Notes: generated from the letters alone by a model not told the origin. A DNA stretch of 64,000 nt from Paraburkholderia sejongensis (GCF_020880815.1 NZ_JAJITD010000004.1:62001-126000), one strand, 5' to 3'. Shown: positions 8,352 through 17,988, numbered from the stretch's first letter. A program made the numbers and translations.

Positions 8352-11300
8352 ATGGACGCTCCCCAGACCGCGCCTTCCGCACCGTCCACCGCCGAGTTTC
8401 TCGCGACGGTGGAAATCCTGTCGCCGTTCTCTCGCGACGAGATCGAGCGGCTGGCCGAATCCGCGCAGCAGCGTTTCTATACGTTCGGCGAGACGGTGTG
8501 CTCGGCCGGTGACGTGGCCGACGGTCTGTACGTGATCCGCTCCGGCTCGGTGCGAATCTTCATCGAAGAGCACGGCAAGGAAACCAGCATGGGGGTGCGC
8601 AAGTCGGGCGAGATCTTTGCCGACATCGCGATGTTGCGCACGTATGTCCATGAAGCGTCGGTGCGTGCGTCGGCGAAAACTGAATTGCTGTTTATTCCGC
8701 GCGCCGCGCTCGAACCGGTGATGGCCGGCAATCCCGCCGCGCTGACGTTCGTCGCCAGTTATGTCGCGATCAATTCGGCGGGCGGCTTCGTCGCGCAGCT
8801 GTTCGATCTGCGCGGCAAGCTGAACAAGGCGGAACTCGAAGAGTACGTGCGCAGCGTCGGCGCAAAGCGCGTCGCCGCCGGCAAGGAGATTCTCAAGCAG
8901 GATGGCCGCGACGATCGCCGGCTCTACGTGGTGCGGCAAGGCCAGGTGCGGATCGTGCGGCACGAGGAAGGGCGCGACTACACGCTCGCGACGCTCGGCG
9001 AAGGCGAGATCTTCGGCGAAAAGGCTTGCCTGATGCGCCAGGAGCAGATGGCCTCGGCGGTGGCGACGACCGACACGCGCCTATTGGTGATTCCCGAGCG
9101 CACCGTTCATTTCGTTCTCGAACGCAATCCGAAACTGCGCGAAGTACTGGACGAGCGAATTCGCTACGGTGACCGCGAATTGCAGCGGCAAAAGCGCGTC
9201 GAACAGCGGCGCAAGCTGCCGTTGATGCTCGACTTGCACAGCAAGCCGGAACTCGGCGAAAAGATCATCAAGCGGTTCGCGCTGGTCGAGCAGGCCGAGG
9301 AAATGGACTGCGGCGCCGCGTGTCTGGCGATGATCTGCCGCCACTACGGGGTTCCGATGACGCTCGGCAAGCTGCGCGAACTGGCGAACGTGACCACGCA
9401 AGGCGCGACGCTCGACAGCCTCGCGCGCGCGGGCGAGTCGCTCGGCTTCACGACGCGCGGCGTGCAATGCACGTTCGATTCGCTGCGCGGCTTCGATCTG
9501 CCGCTCATCGTCCATTGGGAGGGCTACCACTATGTCGTGGTGTATGGGTTGTCGAAAGACTATGTGTGGCTCGCCGATCCGGCGCTCGGTTTCAGAAAGC
9601 TGAGCGTCGAGGATTTCGAGCGGGGCTGGAGCGGCACCTGTCTGCTGTTTACCGGCGGCGCCCAGCTATTGCAGATTTCGGCGTCGCGCTCGCCGTGGAT
9701 TCGTTTTATCGGTTATCTGAAGCCGTATCGCAAGATACTCGGCTACCTGTTTCTCGCGACTTTCGTGATTCAGGTACTCGGCGTGATTCCGCCGCTGATT
9801 ATCCAGAACATCCTCGACGGCGTGATCGTGCATCAGAACGTCAGTCTGCTGCATCTGCTGATAGGCGGTCTGATCATCTCGAACCTGTTCTCGCAACTGA
9901 TGTCGACGATTCGCGCGTACCTCGCGAACTTCATGGTGCGCAACATGGACTTCGCGATGATGTCGCAGTTCTTCAAACATACGTTGTCGCTGCCGTTCTC
10001 GTTCTTCGCGAAGCGCAAGACCGGCGACATTTTCGCGCGCTTTCAGGAGAATCAGACGATCCGCGCGTTCCTGACCGAATCGACGGTGACCACCGCGCTG
10101 AATCTGCTGATGGTATTCATCTACTTCACGATCATGTTCGTCTACAACGTGAAGATGACGCTGGTGCTGATCGCATTCGTGGTGCCGATCATGGCGCTGA
10201 CCGTGATCGCGACGCCGCGCATCAAGGGTTATGCGCGCGAGGTGTTCACCGCGTCGACCGACGCGAAGTCGTTTCTGATGGAAGCGTTGGCCGGCGTGGA
10301 AACCGTCAAGGGGATGGGGATCGAGCGGCCGGTGCGGTTGCGCTGGGAGAAGAAATACGCGAAAGCGCTCGAACTGCAGTATCGCGCGCACGCGTTCAAT
10401 ATTCTGGTCAGCTTCGGCAGCCAGTTGCTCAACGCCGCGACCACGATTGCGATTCTGTGGGTCGGCGCGAATCTGGTGCTCGCGCGCGAATTGACGATCG
10501 GCCAGTTGATCGCGTTCAATGCGTTCATGGGCAGCGTGTTGTCGCCGCTGATGGGGCTGGTCGGCTTGTGGAGCATGCTGAACGACGCGGGCGTCGCGAT
10601 GGAACGGCTCGGCGACGTGCTCGATATCGAGCCGGAGCAGCGGCCGCAGGATTTGCCGTCGCGCGTGATGCTGCCGGAACTGCAAGGCGAGATCAGTTTG
10701 CAGGGCGTGTATTTCCGCTACGGCGAGGACGACTCCGCGTATGTGCTGGAGAACATCAGCTTCGAGATCAAGCCGGGAGAGCTGGTCGCGATCGTCGGGC
10801 GCAGCGGTTCGGGCAAGACCACGCTCGCGAAGCTGCTGGTGGGGTTTTATCAGCCGAGCGAAGGCAAGATGACGATCGACGGCTACGACGTCGGCGTGGT
10901 CGACAAGGCCTATTTCCGCGCGCAGATCGGCTATGTGATGCAGAGCAATCTGCTGTTCTCGGGCACGATTGCCGAGAACATCGCGAGCGGCGACGACGCG
11001 CCCGAACGAAGACGCATCGAGGAAGTCGCGAAGATGGCCGACGCGCACGGCTTTATCAGCAAGATGCCGCTCGGCTACGAGCAGATCGTCGGCGAGCGCG
11101 GGATCGGTCTGTCGGGCGGCCAGATCCAGCGGCTGTGCATTGCGCGCGCGCTGTACCACGATCCGCGCCTGCTGGTATTCGACGAAGCAACTTCGGCACT
11201 CGATTCGCAGTCGGAGAGCAATATTCTCGGCAATATGCACGACATCCTGAAGGGCCGCACCGCGGTGATCATCGCGCACCGGCTCAGTACGATCATGCGG

Positions 11301-11420
11301 GCGGACAAGATTCTGGTGCTGTACGAAGGCGCGATCGTCGAACAGGGTCGCCATGAAGAACTGATCCAGCGCGGCGGCATGTATTACCAGCTGGTGCAGA
11401 AACAGTTGAGCGCATCATGA
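8352..11420 (+). CDS. C39-peptidase ABC exporter with two N-terminal cyclic-nucleotide-binding-like domains
   Basis: 1022 aa. Two cNMP-binding-like domains (about residues 20-140 and 150-275) precede a C39 peptidase domain with a complete catalytic set: C320 in DCGAACLAM, H393 in GYHYVVVYG and D409 in LADPALG. The transmembrane domain spans about 450-730 and the ATPase about 765-1010, with Walker A GRSGSGKT (K822), signature LSGGQIQR and LLVFDEATSALDS. It should cut Gly-Gly leaders and export the peptides with ATP hydrolysis. The cNMP domains are unusual for bacteriocin exporters and suggest gating by a nucleotide; HetC-type cyanobacterial proteins are the nearest layout I recall. Its stop overlaps the next start (ATGA). 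Confidence 0.95.
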   Translation: MDAPQTAPSAPSTAEFLATVEILSPFSRDEIERLAESAQQRFYTFGETVCSAGDVADGLYVIRSGSVRIFIEEHGKETSMGVRKSGEIFADIAMLRTYVHEASVRASAKTELLFIPRAALEPVMAGNPAALTFVASYVAINSAGGFVAQLFDLRGKLNKAELEEYVRSVGAKRVAAGKEILKQDGRDDRRLYVVRQGQVRIVRHEEGRDYTLATLGEGEIFGEKACLMRQEQMASAVATTDTRLLVIPERTVHFVLERNPKLREVLDERIRYGDRELQRQKRVEQRRKLPLMLDLHSKPELGEKIIKRFALVEQAEEMDCGAACLAMICRHYGVPMTLGKLRELANVTTQGATLDSLARAGESLGFTTRGVQCTFDSLRGFDLPLIVHWEGYHYVVVYGLSKDYVWLADPALGFRKLSVEDFERGWSGTCLLFTGGAQLLQISASRSPWIRFIGYLKPYRKILGYLFLATFVIQVLGVIPPLIIQNILDGVIVHQNVSLLHLLIGGLIISNLFSQLMSTIRAYLANFMVRNMDFAMMSQFFKHTLSLPFSFFAKRKTGDIFARFQENQTIRAFLTESTVTTALNLLMVFIYFTIMFVYNVKMTLVLIAFVVPIMALTVIATPRIKGYAREVFTASTDAKSFLMEALAGVETVKGMGIERPVRLRWEKKYAKALELQYRAHAFNILVSFGSQLLNAATTIAILWVGANLVLARELTIGQLIAFNAFMGSVLSPLMGLVGLWSMLNDAGVAMERLGDVLDIEPEQRPQDLPSRVMLPELQGEISLQGVYFRYGEDDSAYVLENISFEIKPGELVAIVGRSGSGKTTLAKLLVGFYQPSEGKMTIDGYDVGVVDKAYFRAQIGYVMQSNLLFSGTIAENIASGDDAPERRRIEEVAKMADAHGFISKMPLGYEQIVGERGIGLSGGQIQRLCIARALYHDPRLLVFDEATSALDSQSESNILGNMHDILKGRTAVIIAHRLSTIMRADKILVLYEGAIVEQGRHEELIQRGGMYYQLVQKQLSAS

Positions 11421-12772
11421 TGAAGATACTCGACCAGACGGAAGAGACAAGTCCCGCGATTTCCTACGCGGGGCTGATCGAGCGGATCGAGATTCTGCGT
11501 TCGACGCTGCGCTGGTCGTCGCGGCTCGAACGCGCCGATATCGACAAGCTGCTCAGGCAGGCCACGTCGTTGCGCGACGAGGTGATGCAGCTGTCGCACA
11601 AGGAGCGCTTCGTGCAGGCAGCGAGCGCGGCCGAGCCGCAGGACGCGGCCGGTCAATCGCGCGGCGCGCGCCGCAAGGCGCTGCTCGATCGCAGTTTTAT
11701 TTTCGAGGGGACCTTCGGCGACAACCTGCGTCTGCTCGAATCGCTTGAAATCGCCGAGAAAGCAGCGCCCACCGATTTGCCGGTATTGATCGACGGCGAA
11801 AGCGGCACCGGCAAGGAATTGATGGCCAAGGTGATTCATGCGAACGGCGCGCGTTCGGACAAGCCGTTTATTTCGGTGAACTGCGGCGCGATTCCGGACA
11901 ATCTGCTGGAATCCGAACTGTTCGGCCATCGCAAAGGCGCGTTCACCGGCGCGTCGAACGATCGCAAAGGCAAGTTCGAAAGCGCGCATACCGGCACGAT
12001 CTTTCTCGACGAAATCGGCGAATTGCCGCTCGCGGGCCAGGTGAAACTGCTGCGGGTACTCGAATCGCACGAGATTCAGCGGGTCGGCTCGGATGAAATG
12101 ATCGCGGTCGATACGCGGATCGTCGCGGCGACCAATCGCAATCTGCGTCAGCTGAGCGAAGAGGGGAAATTCCGCGAAGACCTGTTTTACCGGCTCAGTG
12201 TGATTCACGTTACGCTGCCGCCGCTGCGCGAGCGCCGCGACGAAATTCCGCTGCTGATCGCATGGTTCGGCGACGAGGCGGCCGGTACGCTGAAGCGCCG
12301 GCCGGTCAGACTGACGCCGCGCTTGCGCGATTTTCTGCTTGCCTACGCGTATCCGGGCAATATCCGCGAATTGCGTAACGTGATGTATCGGATCTCGTGT
12401 CTTGCCGGCGAGATGGCCGACGTCGAGCATTTGCCGCTCGATATCCGGCCGAATGCTGCGGGCGTGGCCGGGGTGGCAGGCGCCAATGTACCGGCGAGCG
12501 GAGAGCAGCCTATCAGTGTCGCGAATCTGATGTCGCTCAGCGACGCGAAGCGGGCCGCGAGCGACGACGCGGAGAAAGCATTCCTCGAGCGCGGCTTGCG
12601 CGAGGTGAGCGGGACGGTCGCCGAACTCGCGCGACGCATCGATATGAACCGTTCGCACTTGCAGATGCTGTTGAAAAAGCACGGGCTGCATTCGAAGGAT
12701 TTCCGCAACCGCAACGGCCAGCCGGCGAAATACGGCGCGAACGAGCGGGACGAGGACGACGCCGAAGGCTGA
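11417..12772 (+). CDS. sigma-54-dependent transcriptional activator
   Basis: 451 aa; the ATG overlaps the exporter's stop by 4 nt. The N-terminal ~95 residues are a short helical region with no receiver, PAS or GAF motif that I recognise. The AAA+ domain has Walker A GESGTGKE (about residue 130), the sigma-54 contact loop GAFTGA (about 175), Walker [12 protein letters not shown] and the R-finger region. A Fis-type helix-turn-helix lies at the C-terminus ([25 protein letters not shown]). It is the obvious activator of the two sigma-54 promoters at 1165 and 13989. How it is switched is unclear without a sensory domain; the FHA/PP2C pair or free precursor peptide are candidate inputs. Confidence 0.93.
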   Translation: MMKILDQTEETSPAISYAGLIERIEILRSTLRWSSRLERADIDKLLRQATSLRDEVMQLSHKERFVQAASAAEPQDAAGQSRGARRKALLDRSFIFEGTFGDNLRLLESLEIAEKAAPTDLPVLIDGESGTGKELMAKVIHANGARSDKPFISVNCGAIPDNLLESELFGHRKGAFTGASNDRKGKFESAHTGTIFLDEIGELPLAGQVKLLRVLESHEIQRVGSDEMIAVDTRIVAATNRNLRQLSEEGKFREDLFYRLSVIHVTLPPLRERRDEIPLLIAWFGDEAAGTLKRRPVRLTPRLRDFLLAYAYPGNIRELRNVMYRISCLAGEMADVEHLPLDIRPNAAGVAGVAGANVPASGEQPISVANLMSLSDAKRAASDDAEKAFLERGLREVSGTVAELARRIDMNRSHLQMLLKKHGLHSKDFRNRNGQPAKYGANERDEDDAEG

Positions 12773-12823
12773 ACGCGGTCCAACGCGGATAAGCGGAGAC
12801 GCGGGGAGCGCGGCGCGGAATAT

Positions 12824-12844
12824 GGCAAGCGGCAAGCGGCAAGC
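12824..12844 (+). repeat. three 7-nt direct repeats in the convergent gap
   Basis: GGCAAGC is present three times head to tail in the 86-bp gap between the convergent activator and phosphatase genes. Probably slippage; no function proposed. Confidence 0.6.
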
Positions 12845-12858
12845 GCGTCAACAATCTC

Positions 12859-13629
12859 TCATGGCGCGGGATTCAGCAAGGTTTTCTCCGACGCATTCGG
12901 GTCCTGAGCTTCGACCACCACCGCGGTGATGTTGTCGCGCCCGCCGCGCGCGAGCGCCAGTTCGACGAGTTCGCCGCACGCGTTCTCGCGCTGCGGGGAG
13001 GTCAGCACGCCGGCGATCTCGTCGTCGCTCAACTCGTTGCTCAGTCCGTCGCTGCACAGCAGGAACACGTCACCGTCGGCGACTTCGATCGCGTTGTCGT
13101 CGAGTTCGAGCACATCGGTCGCGCCGACCGCGCGCGTGATCATATGCTGCGCCGGATGATGGCGCGCTTCTTCTTCGGTGATCACGCCGAGCGAACGCAG
13201 TTCTTCGACCTGGCTATGGTCGCGCGTCAGTTGCCGCAATTGCCCCGCGCGATACAGATAGATGCGGCTGTCGCCGGCCCACAGATAGCCGCAGAAGCGA
13301 TCGCACGCGAGCAGCACGACCACGGTGCTGCCGATCCGTTGCACCTGGCGGCGCGCGGCTTCGTCGCGCAACTGGCGGTTCGCGCGTTGCAGCCGCGTGC
13401 GCGCATCGGCGACCAGCGCCCGGATGCTGCGCGGCGTGCCGAGCTGGCTCAATGCGTCGATGACCGCGCGGCTCGCGACGTCGCCGACCGCGTGCCCGCC
13501 CATCCCGTCGGCGACCGCCCAGCGGCCGGCTTCGGGTTGATCGAGGCACGCGTCTTCGTTGATCTCGCGAACGTGTCCGGTGTCCGAACGCGCGCACGAA
13601 GTCCAGCGAAATTGGCTCGCGCAAGTCAC
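12859..13629 (-). CDS. PP2C-family serine/threonine protein phosphatase
   Basis: 256 aa from the GTG at 13629, five nt after the stop of the upstream peptide gene. A longer frame to 13950 exists, but its extra N-terminus overlaps the peptide gene and has no PP2C character. Motifs: INEDACL and VADGMGGHAVGD (metal-binding Asp residues), AGDSRIYLYR, LCSDGLSNELSD and RGGRDNITAVVV. This fits a Stp1/PppA-like Mn/Mg-dependent phosphatase. It likely reverses a phosphothreonine mark read by the FHA protein. It is co-transcribed with peptide 2 from the sigma-54 promoter, so induction of substrate also produces phosphatase. No Ser/Thr kinase is encoded in the window. Confidence 0.9.
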   Translation of the reverse strand: MTCASQFRWTSCARSDTGHVREINEDACLDQPEAGRWAVADGMGGHAVGDVASRAVIDALSQLGTPRSIRALVADARTRLQRANRQLRDEAARRQVQRIGSTVVVLLACDRFCGYLWAGDSRIYLYRAGQLRQLTRDHSQVEELRSLGVITEEEARHHPAQHMITRAVGATDVLELDDNAIEVADGDVFLLCSDGLSNELSDDEIAGVLTSPQRENACGELVELALARGGRDNITAVVVEAQDPNASEKTLLNPAP

Positions 13630-13634
13630 AACGT

Positions 13635-13922
13635 CTACACCGAATCGTTGCGGGTGCGTGCGTCGGGCGACACCGTGAGGTTCGAATTCGCGCCGAAGTT
13701 GCGCACGTCGACCGACTGGAACTGGTTGATCATCTGGTTCGCGTAGAAGTTGTTGGACACTTCGTACAGGTTGACGACCGGACCGATGCTCGGCGTTTGC
13801 GGCACGTAGGGCTGGATCCAGCCATATACCCACGGCGCGCCGCCGCCGCCGCGAATCGCGGCCATCGCCTTGCGATCGAGCGCGAGGTTCAGCGAGAGGT
13901 CGTTGATAGAAATGCAGGACAT
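13635..13922 (-). CDS. double-glycine leader peptide 2, predicted substrate of the C39 exporter
   Basis: 95 aa from the ATG at 13922, preceded by CGGAGAAC. The leader matches peptide 1 position for position (I6-x-D-L-S10, L15-D-x-K-A-M20-x-A-I-R-G-G26) and is followed by two more glycines. The predicted mature part has 69 residues, no cysteine, an aromatic/proline-rich start (APWVYGWIQPYVP) and Q-M-I-N at 63-66. A longer frame reaching 14138 lacks a ribosome site and is not the real start. It is transcribed away from the exporter operon from a consensus sigma-54 promoter and is coupled to the PP2C gene. Function of the mature peptide unknown. Confidence 0.82.
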   Translation of the reverse strand: MSCISINDLSLNLALDRKAMAAIRGGGGAPWVYGWIQPYVPQTPSIGPVVNLYEVSNNFYANQMINQFQSVDVRNFGANSNLTVSPDARTRNDSV

Positions 13923-13988
13923 GTCGTTCTCCGGTTGGCCGCGTAGACAACGCAACGCGCGCGGTTCAATGGACTCTGGCGGAGATGG

Positions 13989-14004
13989 TGCAAAGCGCGT
14001 GCCA
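13989..14004 (-). promoter_or_regulatory. consensus sigma-54 promoter of the second GG-leader peptide
   Basis: On the minus strand the sequence reads TGGCACGCGCTTTGCA, an exact match to TGGCACG-N4-TTGCW. The predicted start site is near 13978, 56 nt before the ATG at 13922. It should drive peptide 2 and the PP2C phosphatase. Confidence 0.88.
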
Positions 14005-14301
14005 ATCGGGGGGCGGAACGGCGCGCGCGCCGCGGCGCGTTGTGCGGCGGGCCTCGCGTGGATCGGCCGCGAGCAGGGCCGGCGCGAGTGGTCGGTCCGC
14101 AACCAACATATCCGCGTTCGAACAGGTGTGCGGGCCAACAGATCGTCCGGGCCGCGCGGCGTCGCTGCGCGGGTCGCCCGGGCGGCCGCACAGCCGGATT
14201 GAACTATAGTTTCTGTCGCAAAGCCCGTTCAACGCGCGGGGATGGATTGCCGAACATCCGGCGCGTTGGTGTGAGATCCGTCGATCAGCACCGGAGCAAA
14301 C

Positions 14302-15945
14302 TTGGCCAAGCCCGATTTTCCCGCCAGCGCGCGCCATGCCGCGCATGCGCTCGCCGCGCAAGCGAGCCCGTGCGACGAACTCGCGATCCGCGCGCAACCC
14401 GCCGCGACCGGCTTCCCGTGCCGGCGCCAACGTCTCGCGCTCGCCGCGACGATCCTCGGTTCGAGCATGGCGTTCATCGACGGCTCGGTCGTCAATGTCG
14501 CGTTGCCGTCGATCCAGAGCGAACTCGGCGCGAGCGTCGCGGCGCTGCAATGGGTCGTCAACGCGTATTTGCTGTTGCTCGGCTCGCTGGTGCTGGTCGG
14601 CGGTTCGCTCGGCGACGTGCTTGGCCGCCGCACGGTGTTCATCGCGGGCATCGCGCTCTTCACGCTGGCGTCGGCCGCCTGCGGCCTCGCGCCGAACGCG
14701 GCGGCGCTGATCGCCGCGCGCGCGGTGCAGGGGATCGGCGCCGCCCTGCTGGTGCCGAGCAGCCTCGCGATCATCGGCGCGGTGTTCGACGATGCCGCGC
14801 GCGGCCGCGCCATCGGGACCTGGGCGGGCGTCGGTGCGATCACGTCGGCGCTCGGGCCGGTGGCGGGCGGCTGGCTCGTCGATGTCTGGTCGTGGCGCGC
14901 GATCTTCTTCCTGAACCTGCCGCTCGCCGCGTTGACTATCGTGCTCGCACTCGCTGCGGTGCCCAACAGCCACAGCGCGGATGCGACCCGTGCGCTCGAC
15001 TGGCCGGGCGCGCTGAGCGCGGCGGCGGGACTCGGCGCGCTCACGTTCGGCCTCACGCTGGCGTCGTCGCGCGGCTTCGCGCAGCCGCTCGTGCTCGGCA
15101 CGCTCGGCGCCGGCGTGCTGATCCTCGTCGCGTTCGTGCTCATCGAAGCGCGCAGCGCCAACCCGATGATGCCGCTCGACGTGTTCCGCTCGCGCGATTT
15201 CAGCGGCGCGAATGTCGTTACGCTGCTGCTTTATTTCGGGCTCGGCGGCGCGTTCTTTTTCCTGCCATTCACTCTGATTCGCGCGCATGGCTTCAGCGCG
15301 ACCGAAGCGGGCGCGGCGCTGCTGCCGGTGCCGGTCATGATCGGTTTGTTGTCGCGTTTTACCGGCGGCCTGACGAGCCGTTTTGGCTCGCGAGCACTTC
15401 TAACTATCGGGCCGGCGGTGGCCGGCGCCGGTTTCGCGTTGCTGGCGTTGCCGCTCGTGCATGGCGGCTACTGGAGCGGCTTTTTCCCCGCGCTCACGGT
15501 GTTGGGTCTCGGCGTGACGATCGCCGTCGCGCCGCTGACCACGACCGTGATGAGCTCGGTGCCGCGCGAGCGCGCCGGCGTCGCGTCCGGCATCAACAAC
15601 GCGGTCGCGCGGGTGGCGAGTTTGCTGGCGATCGCGGTGCTCGGCATCGTGTTCGTGTGGTCGCATCACGCGGCGCTGGCGGCGCGTCTCGACGCGTTAC
15701 CGGTGCCGCCCGGTGCGCGCGAGACAGCGCAGTTGCTGGAGCCGGCTGCGCAAGCGGGGGGCGCGGACGGCAACGCGCCCGCGGCGCGCGCGACGCCGCT
15801 GGCGAGCGCGCAAGCCGACGCGATCGTCGACGCGTTGCGCGCCGTTGCGCTCGTGTCGGCCGTGTGTGCGTTCGCCGGCGCGGGGATTGCGGCGGCAACG
15901 TTGCAGCCGCGCAAACTTCGTGAGTTGCCTGAGAACCGGGGCTGA
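14302..15945 (+). CDS. MFS multidrug transporter, DHA2 (EmrB/QacA) family, 14 TM
   Basis: 547 aa from a TTG at 14302 with GGAG 6 nt upstream. An N-terminal soluble extension of about 45 residues precedes the first membrane helix. Family motifs visible are IDGSVVNVALPSIQ, LQWVVNAYLL, GSLGDVLGRRTVF and LGPVAGGWLVD, with about 14 hydrophobic segments. It is a proton-driven drug exporter of the inner membrane; substrate unknown. It is divergent from peptide 2 and separated by about 300 bp, so a link to the peptide system is not supported. Because ATG codons are scarce near the start, a shorter protein is possible. Confidence 0.88.
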   Translation: MAKPDFPASARHAAHALAAQASPCDELAIRAQPAATGFPCRRQRLALAATILGSSMAFIDGSVVNVALPSIQSELGASVAALQWVVNAYLLLLGSLVLVGGSLGDVLGRRTVFIAGIALFTLASAACGLAPNAAALIAARAVQGIGAALLVPSSLAIIGAVFDDAARGRAIGTWAGVGAITSALGPVAGGWLVDVWSWRAIFFLNLPLAALTIVLALAAVPNSHSADATRALDWPGALSAAAGLGALTFGLTLASSRGFAQPLVLGTLGAGVLILVAFVLIEARSANPMMPLDVFRSRDFSGANVVTLLLYFGLGGAFFFLPFTLIRAHGFSATEAGAALLPVPVMIGLLSRFTGGLTSRFGSRALLTIGPAVAGAGFALLALPLVHGGYWSGFFPALTVLGLGVTIAVAPLTTTVMSSVPRERAGVASGINNAVARVASLLAIAVLGIVFVWSHHAALAARLDALPVPPGARETAQLLEPAAQAGGADGNAPAARATPLASAQADAIVDALRAVALVSAVCAFAGAGIAAATLQPRKLRELPENRG

Positions 15946-15987
15946 GCGAGCGCGAAAGCGTTGCTTAGCTAATCGCTTCGGAGCGGC

Positions 15988-17118
15988 TCACGCGGCTTCT
16001 GTCGTCACCTGCCCACACTCGACACGATGCACCGTCACGCCAAGATGCGCGCTCGACAGTTCGGTCAACCAGGGTTTCGCGGCCAGCGCCGTGCTCAGGT
16101 CCGCATAGCCGGCCGCACGCCGCTCGGCGATCGATTCACGCGAGAATTCCGCATCGCTGCCGGGCACCTGATCGGGGCCCGGTCGATACACGACATGCAC
16201 GACGTCGAGCCGCTGCAGCGCTGGGCCTTTCGGGAGCCCGGAATCCGCTGCCGGGTCACGCGTCGCGAGATGATGCCTGGCTTGCCGCAGACGGGTACAC
16301 GCGACGGCGGTATTGAGGTGATAACGGCTGCGGCTGGCGTACTGAATCTGTTTCGCTCTCCATAGCACTTCGTTCATGTTGCGCGGCGCTTTCCCCGCGA
16401 GGCTCCACAGATCGATCATGAACACGACCAGATGCGCATGCCGCGAGCGCTCGACGATCTCGTCGAGCGGCGTATTCGACACGCACGCGCCATCCCAATA
16501 GAGCCGGTCGTCGATCGACGTCGCCGGAAAGCCCGGCGGCAGCGAACCGCTCGCGAGCACGTGCGCGGCCTCGATGTTCTCGCGGTCGCTGTCGAAGAAA
16601 TGCGGCATGCCGGTTTCGACATTGGTGACACCGACGCTCAGCCGCACCGGCGCACCGCGCTCGACCGGCAAGTTCGCGAAGCGCTGCAACGTGGCCAGCA
16701 TCGGCGAGGTGTCGTAGAAGCTCACGTTTTGCGACGGCGCATCGGGCAGGAACAGCGCGAACGGATTGCGCGGCGAGAAGAACGCCGGTTGCCCGAACAG
16801 CACAGCATCGGCATAGCTGAGCGCGTTGTGCAGGTAGCGCAGCACCGTTGCATCGTCCGGCAACGAAAAATCGGGCCGCGAAATGGCGTCCCAGAACCCT
16901 GTCAGTTTTTGCAGCCGCTCTTGCGGCGGGTTTGCCGCAATCAAGGCCGCGTTGAATGCGCCGATCGACGTGCCGCAGATCCAGTCGGGCAGCAGACCGG
17001 CTTCATGCAGTGCCTGGTACGCGCCGATGTGATACGCGCCGAGTCCGCCGCCGCCTTGCAGCGCGAGCGCGATCGCGGGTGTCGTGCGGGGCGAAGCCGA
17101 GTCGCTAGGGGTGGCCAT
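15988..17118 (-). CDS. patatin-like phospholipase with C-terminal DUF3734-type region
   Basis: 376 aa; AAGGAG precedes the ATG. The oxyanion loop ALQGGGGLGAYHIG, nucleophile elbow GTSIG (Ser near residue 50) and catalytic Asp motif WDGACVSN form the Ser-Asp dyad of patatin lipases. The C-terminal ~100 residues resemble the DUF3734 extension common in these proteins. No signal peptide, so cytoplasmic or membrane-associated. It converges with the MFS gene and is divergent from the GST gene. Confidence 0.9.
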   Translation of the reverse strand: MATPSDSASPRTTPAIALALQGGGGLGAYHIGAYQALHEAGLLPDWICGTSIGAFNAALIAANPPQERLQKLTGFWDAISRPDFSLPDDATVLRYLHNALSYADAVLFGQPAFFSPRNPFALFLPDAPSQNVSFYDTSPMLATLQRFANLPVERGAPVRLSVGVTNVETGMPHFFDSDRENIEAAHVLASGSLPPGFPATSIDDRLYWDGACVSNTPLDEIVERSRHAHLVVFMIDLWSLAGKAPRNMNEVLWRAKQIQYASRSRYHLNTAVACTRLRQARHHLATRDPAADSGLPKGPALQRLDVVHVVYRPGPDQVPGSDAEFSRESIAERRAAGYADLSTALAAKPWLTELSSAHLGVTVHRVECGQVTTEAA

Positions 17119-17340
17119 GCGGGAGCTCCTTGCATCTACGGTCGATCGGCGGCGACTGCCTGGGATTCCAATCTATTTCAGTGCGTTCGTGAGCGCCTGT
17201 CCGGACAACTTTGCTGCGTCTTCGGCGAACATCTATTTCGCATAGCTATTTTTATTGTCGTGAGTAGAATCGCCGACTGGCTTCGAGAAAAAAATCTTTC
17301 GGACAGGAAGCCGAACCGATCCCTTGAGCAGGAGGTCGCG

Positions 17341-17988
17341 ATGAAGCTCTATTTCAGCCGTAATTACAATCCGCGTCTCGCCGTTGCGGTGGCGCGCTAT
17401 TTGAACTCGCCGGTCGAGTTCGAATTCGCGTCGCCGTTTTCGCCGGGCGAGCGCGACAAGTTCATCAAGCTCAATCCGAATCTCAGCCTGCCCATTCTGG
17501 TCGACGGCGACGCCACGCTTTGGGAGGCGGACGCGATCGCGTGCCGGCTCGCGCGTCTGGCCGGCTCGCCATTATGGCCGACCGATGACGCGCAGCCGGA
17601 CCTGATCCGTTGGCTCAGTTGGGGCCATTGCCACTTCGTACGCGGCTGCGATCACGTGCATTTCGAACGGGTAACCAAACAGCGTTATGGGCTGGGGCCG
17701 ATCAGGCCAGAGATCGTCGAGGCTGGGCTGAACGAGTTCGCTTCGTCCGCCGCGATTTTGCAGCAGCATCTGGCGCAGCGGGACTGGCTGGTCGGCGATG
17801 CAGTCACGTACGCCGATTTCCGCGTCGCCTGCGTGTTGCCTTTTGCGGATCTGGCTGGCCTGCCGCTCGGCGATTTCCCGCGGGTTCAGGCGTGGCACGC
17901 GCGACTGATGGAGATACCCGCATGGCGCGACCCGTTCGCCGGGCTCGACGCGCCGGAACTGCCGCCGATCGGCGCGGCGGCGCAATGA
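17341..17988 (+). CDS. glutathione S-transferase family protein
   Basis: 215 aa; the ATG at 17341 has AGGAGG 6 nt upstream, which fixes the start inside a much longer open frame. The N-terminal thioredoxin-like domain (residues 1-80; LPILVDGDATLWEADAI is the glutathione-site loop) is followed by an all-helical C-terminal domain (about 90-205; TYADFRVACVLPFADL). Cytosolic. No nearby pathway suggests the substrate. Confidence 0.9.
   Translation: MKLYFSRNYNPRLAVAVARYLNSPVEFEFASPFSPGERDKFIKLNPNLSLPILVDGDATLWEADAIACRLARLAGSPLWPTDDAQPDLIRWLSWGHCHFVRGCDHVHFERVTKQRYGLGPIRPEIVEAGLNEFASSAAILQQHLAQRDWLVGDAVTYADFRVACVLPFADLAGLPLGDFPRVQAWHARLMEIPAWRDPFAGLDAPELPPIGAAAQ

Noticed and set aside
3497..13629. 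Type VI secretion cluster
   Set aside because: FHA, PP2C and a sigma-54 activator are shared with T6SS, but no tssB/C, hcp, vgrG, clpV or tssJ-M genes are present.
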